In this document: positions 47,901 through 59,938 of the stretch, in pieces
Numbering within the stretch: position 1 is the stretch's first letter
How the letters are laid out: every line of letters begins with the position of its first letter
Assembly: GCA_001687465.1 (NCBI GenBank)
Contig: LVLI01000233.1
Location: 124,001-188,000, forward strand
Origin: Halocafeteria seosinensis
Taxonomy: Eukaryota > Sar > Bigyra > Bicosoecida
Length of the DNA stretch: 64,000 nt
Reading direction: 5' to 3'
Program-made: the position numbers and the translations under genes
Notes under the pieces: model-generated
Database searches by the model: none
Told to the model about the DNA's origin: nothing
What the model saw: only the letters and a program-made list of their open reading frames with translations

Positions 47901-49939
47901 ATGGCGTCTCCAAACAGAGGGGAGCAGACGCCCAGCAAGGAGCTCCAGCAGGAGAACCAGATGCTCAAGAGTCAGATTGTGGAGCTCCACGCGCTTCTAG
48001 ATTCCTACCGGAAGGCCTTCCCCAAGCGCAAGAGAGATGAGAGTACTGAGAATGACGCCGCGGCGCCGGAGGGTGAAGAGAACCATCAGGACCACGATCA
48101 GAGAAGCCGGGACATCAGCGAAGTTGACAGAGTGGCATTGAGTACCGGAGAGGAAGTTTTCATCAAACCTGAAGAGCTTTCAGCTATTCGGGCTGGTATG
48201 TGTAGTGTGATTGAAAATGGTTTAAATATCCCGGGAACTATAGTAGTGTATGAACGCAGTATTCAATGTGTTCGATAACACCAGAGCTGGAAGTATCAAT
48301 GCTCGGGAACTCCAGGTAAGAACATCCTCTAGTGTTCCATCCATGTTGCACGGACGACTTGAACTCCTTTTGTATGCAGCTGCTTCACGAGAAATTGGGC
48401 GAGCCAATATCAGATGAAGAGGCCAAACAAGCGGTGCAAATGATCGAATACGAAGGGGCAGAAGCAATTAGTTTCGAAGAATTCATACGGTATGTGTTTT
48501 CGTCCGAAACCGTCAATCCACAAGTACTCATGAATAAAGGATGAATTTCGCCAGGTACTGGAGTGGATCGCATGATGCCCTCGAAGGAAACAACGAACAA
48601 GCGAGGAAAACCTTGCGGGAGAGATTGAAAGATTTCGAAGGGACAGAAGCTGCTGACGATTTCGGTTTCGCCCCTCGTTCTTACGGCGACACGACCGCTA
48701 TACCGATGGCGACTTTGGTGGGTACCGCAGAAGAAGAGGAAAACATTGCACCAGATTTCTCTGGAGACGCTAGTACCTATGAAGCCGAAGAACGCGCAGC
48801 GGCCGGAGTATCAGCGGAACAACCGCAAATTTCAGTTCCTCTTCAGCAGAGTCACATGACCGATGCCGAGAAGCGAAGGCGGCACAGAGAGTGGTATGCC
48901 TCCAAGTTTAAATTTCTGAAAGCTCGGATTAACAATCCGAAGGTCAGCAAGATTTCAACCGATACGGAAGGGACGTTTCCTAGCTTAGAATGGAGGATGT
49001 ACTTCTACCATAAAGAAGGTGCACACTTGGAGCCCCAGCTCTTATCGCCGTGGCACGATGTTCCACTGAGAAACGACGACGGCACGTACAATTTTATGTA
49101 TGTTTTGGATTTTATTTTGATTCTTTCTCTGTCTGCCAATCGCGTTGGTTGTTTCATTTTCTATGCATCGCAGTTGTGAGATTCCGAAATGGACGAGGCG
49201 TAAGATGGAAATTGCAACCGATGAGAAGTTCAACCCAATAAAACAAGATGTGAAGAACGGAATGTTACGGAATTATACTTGGGGTGATATGCTGTTTAAC
49301 TATGGCCTCCTCCCACAAACGTGGTACGTCTTGCTGCAGAACAATTTGCGGAGTCCTCATTGCTCCGCTTACTCTGACCAACGCAGGGAAGATCCGGAAC
49401 ATACTTCTCGACACACTGCAGGTACTGATATGTAGCTTTTTTCTTAATTGTCTGAATATCCAGTTTCATCGAACTTTTTATTTGTACTGCAGCTGGCGGT
49501 GACAATGACCCGCTGGACTTTGTGGAACTCGGATCAAAGCAGTGGAGGACTGGAAGCATTCTTGCCGTCAAAGTACTCGGAGTCCTGGCCATGGTGGATG
49601 ATGGTGCGCTTTGGACTTACCATACTGAGAAGTATATTGGCTACTTGAATACCTGTGTTGATTTCATCTGCAGGAGAAACGGACTGGAAGATCATTGGAA
49701 TAAACGTTCAAGATCCTCTTGCGGAATATCTGAATGATATACATGATGTCGAAGTTCACCTGCCGGGCGCTCTTGGTGCACTGAGGAGGTGGCTCAAATA
49801 CTATAAGAGTCCAAGCATTAACAAGTTTGCTTTCGGAGAAAAGTGCCAGACGAGACAGTATGCTGAGATGGTGGTGCAGGAATGTCATGAGCATTGGAAG
49901 AGTCTTATCCAGCGCCGAGGGCAGAATCCAACAGTGTGA
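47901..49939 (+). CDS. Soluble inorganic pyrophosphatase with N-terminal coiled coil and EF-hand module
   Basis: Hydrolyses pyrophosphate to two phosphates with Mg2+. Eight exons: 47901-48195, 48260-48315, 48380-48489, 48555-49097, 49174-49323, 49387-49421, 49493-49603, 49674-49939; 521 residues, against ~280-300 for family-I eukaryotic enzymes. The extra part is N-terminal. Residues ~8-35 form a Leu/Gln/Glu coiled coil. An EF-hand pair spans ~95-155: first loop D104-N-T106-R-A-G109-S-I111-N-x-x-E115 is near canonical, the second ([14 protein letters not shown]) is degenerate. The pyrophosphatase domain starts ~295: [83 protein letters not shown] and a C-terminal FAFGEK. Calcium regulation is inferred from architecture. 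Confidence 0.93.
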
Positions 49940-50038
49940 GAGGCTAACATAACACTGGTATAGTTGCAAAGCAAACCATGCTACGGTATCCTATACATTA
50001 ATACGACATGGTATGCTGTTGACGTCGTGTATTTCTGT

Positions 50039-52223
50039 TTACGCTGAAATCTGCGGGCCGTACTTCGAAAAGTCCGGGTAGTCAGACCCTTGGAAACGCT
50101 TATAGTTGTCCACAAATTTCTTTGCCAACATCTTTGCTTGCTCATCGTACTGCTCTTTGTTGTCCCAAGTGTTTCGTGGATTCAAAAGAGAGCTTTCGAC
50201 ACCAGGAAGAGATTTCGGAATAGACAGGCCAAAGAATGGCTCAGTCTCAAATTCGCACTTCTCGATGGAACCTGTTCATAGAGCATACCAACATCGAAGT
50301 CGTCAACTAGATGGAATGACATGCAACTAAGAGTGCAGAAACGTACCATCTAAGATTGCGTTCACGCAAGAGCGGGTCACTTGAATCTTCATCCTCTTAC
50401 CAACACCGTATGGGCCTCCGCTCCAACCGGTGTTTACCAAGTACGCTTTGGTGTCATACTTTTCCATCTTCTCACCCAGCAGCTTGGCATATACCGTTGG
50501 ATGTAAAGGCATGAATACATCGCCGAAGCAGTAGGAAAATGTAGCCTGTGTACAGCGACAACACATGTTTAAGGATTGAGGACGGTGGTGCTCATATTAC
50601 AGTGAGAGAAACTTACAACTGGTTCAGTAACACCGCGCTCAGTACCAGCTACTTTAGCGCTATATCCAGAAAGGAAGTGATACATTGCCTGACCTCTGGT
50701 CAGTCTGGACACGGGAGGCAACACACCATAGGCATCGCATGCAAGGAAAAGGATGCATGAAGGGTGCTGGCCTCTACCGGAATCAACTCGATTATCGATA
50801 TGAGTTAGCGGATAGCTGACGCGCCCATTCTCCGTTTTTGAACCGTCATCGTAATCAGGAACTCCATCCTCTCTAATCTTGATATTCTCAAGAAGAGCGC
50901 CCGGGCGGATAGCATTATAGATTTCAGGTTCCGCTTTAGGATCCAACTTGTACGTTTTCGCGTAGCATCCTCCTTCGAGATTCCAAATACCCGTATCGTC
51001 CCATCCATGTTCATCGTCCCCGATGAGTTCGCGATTCGGGTCAGAGCTCAGGGTAGTTTTACCAGTGCCAGATAAGCCGAAGAAGATTGCCGTGTCATTG
51101 CCATCTTTCGCTTTGTTAGCAGAACAGTGCATGGTCAACACATTGTTCAACGGGCACCACATGTTCATCATGGCGAAGATACCCTTCTTCATTTCACCTG
51201 GGATAACGAATGGAGCCACGACAAACAAGAGCGGTTACTCCAAAATATCCAGTGCGGGATGCAGCGAGACATACCTCCATAGTAGGTTCCGCCGATAATT
51301 GCTCGCTTTCGCTCCACGTTGAAAATGACAAACACCTCACTATGAAGACTGTGCTTCTTCCAATCTTCGTCCGTTATTTTACAGCAATTCAGCTGTACAG
51401 TACAATGGCAAGAAGAGTCGTTGAAGCGAGACACTACCGAAAGGTTACGAGGAGGGTACATACGACGACGAAGTCAGGTTCTCTGCCGGCCAGTTCTTTC
51501 GCTTGCTCCTTGGTCGGGCGTCTAAACATGTTCGTTACGAAGTGATGCTGCCATGCAAGCTCTGCAATAAAAGCAATCCGACTCTTAGTGTGCCTTGCAC
51601 TCCACTGAGCTGAGGCCACCCAAACGACATACCAGTCACAAATCGGACGTGGCGGCAGGATTTATCACTAGCACCAACCCATCCATCAAAAACGTAGAGG
51701 CGCTTAGGAGTCGACGAAAAGTAGTTAGTACACTTGTTGTAGAGTTCGTCGAACACCTGAAGGAAACAAAATCAATTTGCATTATTGTTTTTTGCCCAGG
51801 GGTTTTCCGTGAAGATCCACGACTTACCTCTGGATCTGCGGGTTGGTTGATCTTGTTCCAGTCAATGTCTTTTTCAGACGGCGATTGCTTGACGATGAAG
51901 CGGTCTTTGGGAGATCGTCCAGTGAATTTGCCTGCGTAACACATGCCATCCATGGTGGTCAAGGTTGTCGAGCCACTTGAAGTTATGTCCGTAATACGCG
52001 TGATGGAACAAAGAACAAGACACATAATCTTACCTGTGTCGACGGCCATGGTGCCATTGTCGATCTGCGCGGTCTCCCCAAACTCCTTCTCATGGGTGTG
52101 GATCTCCTCGTAGGAGAGGTTGTGGAAAACAGGCACATCTTGGCCCACTTTTACGCCTAATCCAGGCAAATCCAGCTTCTGACGGATTTCCTCCGTAGCA
52201 ATGCCAGGTGCTGCTGAACTCAT
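50039..52223 (-). CDS. PCK1: Phosphoenolpyruvate carboxykinase (ATP)
   Basis: Converts oxaloacetate plus ATP to phosphoenolpyruvate and CO2, the committed step of gluconeogenesis; cytosolic in most eukaryotes. Minus-strand exons: 52034-52223, 51828-51931, 51633-51756, 51464-51561, 51275-51392, 50617-51197, 50347-50545, 50039-50271; 548 residues, as expected. Motifs: [17 protein letters not shown] near the N-terminus, [27 protein letters not shown]-type segment with the metal-site Lys, the P-loop [16 protein letters not shown], the kinase-2 [31 protein letters not shown] and [15 protein letters not shown]. This is the ATP-type family of plants, algae, fungi and bacteria, not the animal GTP type. 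No targeting peptide is evident. Confidence 0.96.
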
Positions 52224-53353
52224 TGTTGTTGATTATTGAACACACAACAGAAATACACAAAGAGCAAAAGAAAACAAGCAAAATCCTGTTGACGACCAGT
52301 TGATGTGTGCTCGGACAGCGTAACAAGCCTTCCAATACTGAATTATCTTTGTCCCCGCGCCAGGTGGCACCGGCGGTCATTGACCCGCGCTCGTGCTGAT
52401 AGTGTGAGTCTCATGACCTGGAGGTGGGTATAAATCTTTCAGCGGTGCGCTATCCGCCAGGTAGGTGTGGGAAAAAATGAAATATGTAAAAATAAAAATG
52501 CATACCATGCACTGCACTTTTTACCGGTTGTACATGTACAGTATTGTTGTCATACTGTTGTACCGGTACCTGCATAGCCCATACACCACTGATACACTGC
52601 GTACAAGTAGTTGTAGTGTAGGTAACGCGTAGAAAAACTCAGCGCATTGTTGTAAGGTTTTCAATGCAAATACTGTCTCAGAATCAGCTAGTATGTTCGT
52701 ACTCCCATGACTTGTTCTAGTCCGGCTTGGAGAAGGGAAAATTCGGACCAATTGGCGTCCTTACCTGTCACCAATCGACAACACGCTTCAAGCTCCCAGC
52801 CCTCCCCAGTCGTCACAACTGCTTAACAAACGGGAACTACAAAAAAGTTGCGTCGCATGTCCAGCGTTGTGATTCAATTTGCAAATCATGGATCTGCTGT
52901 CAGCCTGTCACTGACAGCCTGTCAGACTGCTGAAGTTCAGCCGACTCCGGGGGCGGAAATTGTACCTCACAGCTAACCGGTTGTTGGTCTGGTAGCTAAA
53001 TTCTTGCAGAGTAGAAAATGTTCGTGGATTGTCAACTCGACTGAGCAAACGATAAACGACCTCACTGGTTTTTGGAAACAAAGTGCGTCGACAAGATCTT
53101 CCCGTAAGTTACAGGTAGCAATTACTTTGGCGACCGATCCATTTATGAAGCATCGGGTGGAATGCAAGTGCAAAGTGGAACCGTATCCGGCGTGGGCTGT
53201 TCTTTGTTCTACACCTACTAGCTTCGTAGAGAACCCAGAAACAAGAATGCGTGACCAAGAACCGAAACTGTATTGAAATTATCCCATTATGTGTAGGTTA
53301 TGCTGGCATGAAAAATCCATTGTGTGTGTACAGCAAAAGGACGAAGAAAAATC
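52224..53353. promoter_or_regulatory. Divergent intergenic region with long inverted repeat
   Basis: 1.13 kb between PEPCK (-) and the secreted-protein gene (+). At 52523-52568 are the palindrome TGTACATGTACA (52529-52540) and the perfect 7-bp arms ACAGTAT-TGTTGTC-ATACTGT. These are flanked by ACCGGT on both sides, making an imperfect cruciform about 300 bp upstream of PEPCK. No gene supported. Confidence 0.5.
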
Positions 53354-54026
53354 ATGAAGCTATTGCTCGTTAGCGCCGTGATCGCTGCAAGTGTCGCAGC
53401 CACTGCCGCAGACAGCCTTCCAAGTCATCTTCAGTAAGTGCGATAAATTTTGATGAGACCCATTGGCAAGAATCGTCGGAGATCATGCAGCGTTTCGGGA
53501 ATTGCACTCACCTCTGTCTCCCTTGCGATACAGACAAGCTTGGCAGTACCAGCAATATGGAGTATGCAACGCGTGGGACCTCACCCACTATGAAGACCAT
53601 GTACTTAAGTGCATGGGAAACAGTATATACAAACAATGCCAAAGCCACAACTTTAAGTAAGTGATCTTGTCTCCCGTGAACCTACCTGCGTTCGGTACCA
53701 CTATGCATCTTTGTGGTTACAGGAGCGTAAAAGACATGGGAGACAACTGGTACAGGGTGGAGTACTACGTGAACCCTGGAGCAATGGTGTTCTGCCTGTT
53801 TGTGTTGGACGAAGACCCGGTAAAGGGAGTACAGAAGAATTCACCTATGTGTGGATCGGCTCCTCCGAAAGCGGCAGCCACCGAATGGAAACGTAAGGTT
53901 AAGAGCTGGTTCCTTGCTGCAATGGTCGATATGTTCCCCAATGGTCTGCTTGACTGCCCTGCAGAAGGAAATTGCACCGGTTCTTCGTTTGAAACCTCTT
54001 TTGTGCGTGGTGCCCAGATTAACTAA
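53354..54026 (+). CDS. Small secreted Cys-rich protein
   Basis: Exons 53354-53433, 53534-53656, 53723-54026 give 168 residues. The N-terminus MKLLLVSAVIAASVAATA is a clean signal peptide with probable cleavage after ATA, before ADS. The mature ~150 residues contain seven cysteines (in CNAW, KCMG, QCQS, FCLF, MCGS, DCPA, NCTG), several Trp/Tyr, and one N-x-T site. It is hydrophilic with no further membrane segment, so secreted or wall/vacuole lumenal. I recognise no family; the pattern does not match known toxins, proteases or inhibitors. The middle WYRVEYYVNPGAMVFCLFVL looks like a beta-rich core. Confidence 0.75.
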
Positions 54027-54337
54027 CCGTACAACCTTGGTACTTCATCGTAAACTGCGAAGTAAAGGGATACCACCCAATACAATACCGACATGAATCC
54101 ATCATCACTCGCTGCTCACCATAACACAGACACCTACTTCCGTGATGGTTCACCCAACATAGTCGTTCTTGGTAGTGGAGCGACATCTCAGCAAACACAT
54201 TGGTCTTATGATAATCCAACTCGTCCAAACAAAGGGCAAGAGTTGAAGTTACTCGCTACCACGGGCACCTGTCAGCACCAATTTGCCTAACACCACCATA
54301 TCCCTCCCTATCATCCGCTGATTCAAACTACCTATGT
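54027..54337. other. Convergent intergenic region
   Basis: About 310 bp between the ends of the secreted-protein gene and the RibD-like gene; nothing supported. Confidence 0.4.
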
Positions 54338-55485
54338 TCAACGGCAGTTTAGTAGTGACTTATTGTCACCCAAGACTCTCTGGCCCAGAACAATCAATGG
54401 TGATATAGTAATTACCAAACTTTGTATCGGTTCCCTATGTGTAGCACTGGTACTTGATTCTAGCCACTGTGATTGCAGATGAAATAACGTGGATATCACA
54501 CACCGTCCTCCTTCCACCATCACACTTTTGATATCAACTTCCCCGAGCTGGTGCATCATCGATACCCAATCAAGATAAAATCGACAGTTTCCGTTTCCAT
54601 CGACAACACCCTTGGCTGGACACTTTTTGACCTGGGCCCCTCGTTTGACAGCCTCCGTAATGCGGCATTCCACAGATTTCGCGAGTTCCTGCCGCGTTTG
54701 TGCATTTGGTTGCGCAGCATCCTCCCATTGTATTGCACTCATGTCTGCAGCCATGATGATAGGTCTTAGTGTGTCTTCTGAGTTCATTAATTTTACATCC
54801 ATGGGACAACGGAGTGTTGGATCAAGAACTACTGGGCGGGGACTTGGCCCTTCCACTCTCCGTGTTGTAAGCGATGGATTGTCATTCACCACTGTCCCTA
54901 CTCCAACGAGGATCGCATCGTGGCTGGCTCGTAGAGCATGCGTCATATCCATAGTCTCCTCACAACTCAGAGTAATTTGCTCATCTGGACGAGTATCGAT
55001 AGACGAGTTCAAGCCATAATGATCACCAGATCAAGAGTGTGAAGGACCTAATCTGCTCCATACGTACTGTTTGGACCAGCTATCGAGCCATCTAGACTTT
55101 GCGCATATGCTAGTGTGACATGAGGGCGACCCTCATGTGTTTTGGTTTCCTGCGTAAACTCACGAATACTGTCTTTAACTTGCCGAATGATGCAGTTCCA
55201 GCTTGGTTCCGCTGCTGCCATGGTGGCACCTTGGAGCACAGCCCCAGAACAAAGCCTACCTATTGACCCATGAAAAAATGCACAATCAATCCTCATAAGG
55301 CCTCTATTATAGGGAGGTTCTATACTATTCCATAGACGTCCTATACGCGCACTACAGTAATGTCTAGCCGATCCGACAAATCGGCGACAATCTTTTTTGC
55401 CCTTGTGAAGCTCAACTTCAACTTCCTTGAGACGAAGTTCAAAGCTGTCATTGTCAAGCAATCTTTCCCGGTTATCGGTCGCCAT
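54338..55485 (-). CDS. RibD C-terminal/RIB7-type pyrimidine reductase
   Basis: NADPH-dependent reductase family acting on the ribosylamino-pyrimidine intermediate of riboflavin synthesis. Exons 55068-55485 and 54338-54984 give 354 residues. The first ~120 residues are an extension without a recognised domain. The reductase core begins HVTLAYAQSLDGSIAGPN, continues S-x-E-x-x-x-MTHALRASHDAILVGVGTV, NDNPSLTTRRV and RPVVLD, and later has VMVEGGRCVISTLF (the family G-G turn) and a C-terminal SPLIVLGQRVLG. These are the dinucleotide- and substrate-binding segments of RibD_C. No deaminase domain precedes it, so this is the stand-alone (RIB7-like) form. A related dihydrofolate-reductase-fold enzyme is the main alternative. 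Confidence 0.88.
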
Positions 55486-55633
55486 TTTTGTGTTTGTTGA
55501 CGTTATACATTGTGAAAGGAAAGATCTGCAAGCTGGGATCGTGCTGTTCAAGTGTTGCGAGTGGAGAGTGTCCAAGCAACAGAGTCGTGAAGGCTCGGTT
55601 AACTTCTAACGGTGGTGCCAATCACGATACACG

Positions 55634-58600
55634 ATGCCTAGGCTTATTATAAAGCAAATCACCCTTACCAATTTCAAGTCCTATGCTGGGACGAAGGTTT
55701 TAGGTCCATATGATCCCCATTTCACTGCGACGGTATGTATATCCCCTTCAATCTTGCCCGTTTACTCCTCCGCGCGCGTCCCTTAACGGCCGCCGCCTCT
55801 AACTTTCCCTTATAAACCCTTTTTGTCGTTTTGATTCACTCAGGTCGGTCCCAATGGGAGCGGTAAGAGCAATACGATCGATGCTTTGCTGTTCGTATTC
55901 GGCAAGCGGGCTAGCAAACTACGGTTGAAAAAGGTATCTGAGTTGATACACAAGAGCTCTGACTACCCTGATGTGGAATCAGCAACCGTAGATGTTCATT
56001 TTCGGGAAGTCGAAGACAAAGAAGATGGTTCTCATGAAGTTATCCCTAACACAGACCTCATCGTCTCGCGAACAGCATTCAAGAATAATACCTCCAAGTA
56101 TTACATTAATGGAACCGGAAGTTCCTTTACAGAAGTGACAGCCCTCCTTCGTGAGAAGGGAATTGACTTGGATAACAACCGTTTTCTCATTCTTCAGGGA
56201 GAAGTTGAACAAATTTCTCAAATGCGCCCCAAAGCGCAAACCCCACATGAAGTTGGTCTTTTGGAATATTTGGAAGATATCATTGGGTCCAACAAATATG
56301 TGGAGGCTATCGAAGAGTCAGGTAAAACGGTGGATCAGCTTAACGAGACTCGGAACGAGCGTTTGAATCGCGTGAAGGCCGTGGAGAAAGAAAAGAACAA
56401 CCTAGAGGGATCAAAAGCCGAAGCGGAGAAGTATCTGCAAAAAGACCAAGAAGTACAAATAAAGCGCTCTACTCTGTATCAGCTATATCGTCATGAGTCG
56501 CAACAGCAAGTCGATCAAGCAGAGCAGAAGAAGACGCAGTTCCAAGAGAAACTGGATTACGAAAGGAACAAACTGGAAGGTCTAAAAGAAGAGCTCGCGC
56601 AGTATGAGAAAGAGTATGATGAAAAATACAAACAGTACCAGGAAGTGGAGCAACAAGTGAAGACTGCGAAAAAAGAGTTTACGGAATACGAGCGCCAAGA
56701 TATCAAGTACAGAGAGGAAATCAAAGAGTGCAAGAACAAAGTGAAAAAACTGGAAACCAATTACGAGAAAGAAGTCTCGAAGGAGAAAACCGAAAACAAA
56801 ACCGTTGAGCAAAATGAGAAAAAACTCCCAGAACTCGAAAAAGAGGTCGAATCACTCCAATCTCAAAAGGAAGAATGTGAGAAGAGGCTGGATGAGATCT
56901 ACAGGAACATGAGGGTAAGACTTGCTTTCCCGATTCCACTTTTTAGTCTTTATTTACGTGACCTTCTCCCATACAGGGTAAAACTGAAAGTCTAAGAAAC
57001 GAGCTCGAGAAGAAGCAGAAGGAATACGAACCATTTGCAGAACGGTTGAATACCGTGGATAGTGAGATTAACAGAAAGAGTAACGATTTGAAGGTAAGAA
57101 GAAATTTACGGACTTCTCATTCAGCCACCTCTATACTGCGTTATTAATGCAGATGACTCAAGATCGCATTGACACCCACCAAAAGGACATAGAAAAATAC
57201 GAGCAGGAAAAGCAAGAGCTACAGGAGAAGCTCAAGAATACCAACAAGCAGTATGAAGAAACGAAGAAAGAGTATGACCAAAAGAAAGAACGCCTCGATT
57301 GTGCCCAAAGAGATCTCCGAGTATCGCGGGATGAACTCAGCAACATCGAGGATGAAATCAAGACGGTTCGTGCTGAGATAGATGATTCAAAGGCGTCTAT
57401 TTCTGCCGCTTCGTCCCAGAACAATGTCACAAAGCAGCTCATGGCCGCGGCAAAAAGAGGGGGCAAATTGGAGAATAGTGGTCTTGCCGGTCGTCTCGGT
57501 GATTTGGGGACGATTGACCCTAAGTATGATGTTGCCATCTCCACGGCCTGCCCTGGCTTAAGCTGGTTAGTCACTGAGACTACAGCTGGTGCGGAAGAAT
57601 GCGTATCGTTTCTCCGACAGAAAAACCGTGGAAGAGCCAAATTCGTAATGATGGACAAAGTGCAATGGCTTAAGGATAAAATGACCAGTCGACCTCGAAT
57701 TCCTTCCGGAGCACAGAGGCTTTTTGACCTAGTCGATATTCCGCAAGAATATAAACTGGCGTTTTACTTCGTTATGAGAGATACACTTGTAGCCGATAAC
57801 TTGGAGCAGGCAGTGAAAATCGCTTACCAAGGAGGGAGGCCTTGGAAGGTAGTTACACTTCAAGGAGAACTAATTGACGCCAACGGAACAATGTCCGGTG
57901 GGGGCGGGAAAAGTCGTTCTGGGCTTATGAATCTAAGTGGAACTGCAAGGGCAGCCTCAGCAAGTGGTGGAGTATCTGAGAAGGATATTGAAAAGAAAGA
58001 GAAGAAACTGAAGACTTTAACCCAGCAATATGAAGACACGAATAAGACTGTCCAGTCTCTTCAACAGGATGTATCAGCGTTGGAATCTGAACTTCCCAAA
58101 TTGTCAAAAACGATGAAACGAATGCAAATGGATATCGATGCATTCAAGAATCGCGTAAATGATCTCGAGAGCCAACTTGAGTCCCTTCGAGGAAAGAGTG
58201 CCATCTCAAAGAAGGAAGAAAAAGAAATGAAGGTGAGCATTGCGTACAGGGTCATTTGCCACGATTCCTCTTCAAGTGCGTGTGTGTCAATATGTGTTTG
58301 CAGGACAACGAAAAAGAACTGAAGGAACTAGAAAAGAAGCGGGAATCTATTGTAGCTGAATCGGAAAAACTGAAGAAGGAAATTGCTGACCTTGAAGATC
58401 AAATTACCCAAGCTGGTGGCAAAGAACTTAGCGAGGCTAAAGACGAGATGAAGACAATTGAGAAGCGCTTAGAGCAACAGCGAGGAGCTATTACCAAAGC
58501 GAAAGTTGCTATAAAGACGTCATCGAAGAACGCCGCCAAAGCTAAAGAAGCCGCTGAGCAAGTCCAGGAAGACCTGAAATCCGAGAAAGCACGCCTTGAG

Positions 58601-59910
58601 GAACTTCAAAACAAGTTTAAGGAAATTGAAAACGAGGCCCTCACGGTTCTGCAAAATATGCAAAATGCCGAACAGCTCGCGAAGGATAGAGGCCAAGAGC
58701 TACAAACCGTAAAGGACAAGTTTAAGAAAATTGAGAGCTCGATCAAAAATATTAGAAGCGTCGAAGTCGACATAACCCACGCAATGGAAGATTGTGATAC
58801 CACAATCAATAATGCAAAGAAGAGCATATCACAGTTCAATGGTAAACTTGAGCAGATACAGAGGAACTTTAGTTGGAATCTCCAGTTGCTTGGACAAGAT
58901 AAACAGCAAGAGACCGATGGAGAAGCATCAGAGCGAAACGAACAACAAGATGGGACCGAAGAGAATGCTGAGTCCACAGCACAGTCGTTACCAACTGCGT
59001 CACAAGAGGAGCTGGATGAACATACAGAAGATGAATTGAAATACGCCATTACTATTCTCGAAGCACAACGAGATGAATTGAAGAACGATGTTAATATGCA
59101 AGCAATTCAGGAGTATCACAAGAAAGAGGAAGAGTTTAAGAATCGCTTAAGTGAACTCGAAGAAACAAGCCAGGAAAGAGACGAAGCCCGCAAACAGTAT
59201 GATGCTCTGCGCAAAAAGAGGTTGGATGACTTCATGGCAGGCTTTGGCACTATCACGTTAAAGTTGAAGGAAATGTACCAGATGTTAACCCTGGGAGGAG
59301 ATGCGGAATTGGAACTGGTGAACTCTCTCGACCCGTTTGATGGTGTTGTTTTCACGTGAGTAGAAGGACAGTAACACTTGGGTGTAAACGATCGTTTGTA
59401 ACCCCGTTCCTTTAAACATGCAGAGTACGTCCTCCGAAGAAGAGCTGGAAGAATATCTCCAACCTCTCTGGAGGAGAAAAAACGTTGGCGTCTCTCGCAT
59501 TGGTATTTGCCCTCCACCACTTCAAGGTAAGCATGATATACTTCTCACCGCGTCTACCCTCATCACTTACATACGACTTTCCAATGTCTTGCTCGCAGCC
59601 TACCCCATTGTACGTAATGGACGAAATAGATGCCGCCTTGGATTTCAAGAATGTATCGATTGTGGCGAACTACATCAAAGAGAGGACGAAGAACGCCCAG
59701 TTTATCATCATCTCTTTACGAAACAACATGTTCGAACTGGCTGACCGGTTGGTCGGAATATACAAAACTAATGATGCAACAAAGTCCGTGACAATCGATC
59801 CTCATGCTTTCTCAGAAAAGGGGATCACCACTAAACAAGGGGATAGTTCAGGTAAGGAGAATAGGGCAGCCCTAGGTGAGACTACTAACCAAGTCGCAAG
59901 TAGCGCATAA
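55634..59910 (+). CDS. SMC4: Structural maintenance of chromosomes protein 4 (condensin SMC4)
   Basis: ATPase subunit of condensin, partner of SMC2, CAP-H, CAP-G and CAP-D2; nuclear. Exons 55634-55732, 55844-56914, 56977-57093, 57153-58232, 58304-59355, 59424-59526, 59599-59910; 1277 residues. Walker A GPNGSGKSN at residues 35-43 follows NFKSYAGTKVLGP. SMC4-specific NRFLILQGEVEQISQM and LLEYLEDIIGS come next. Two long coiled coils flank the hinge (GRLGDLGTIDPKYDVAIS ... TMSGGGGKSRSG). The C-terminal head has the signature NISNLSGGEKTLASLALVF, Walker B PLYVMDEIDAALDFKNV and QFIIISLRNNMFELADRLVG. The C-terminal tail is polar. Its stop lies 28 bp from that of the convergent PAP2 gene. CAP-G of the same complex is at 29238-33044. 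Confidence 0.96.
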
Positions 59911-59938
59911 GCAAATGTGATAAACCGCAACCTTTTTT

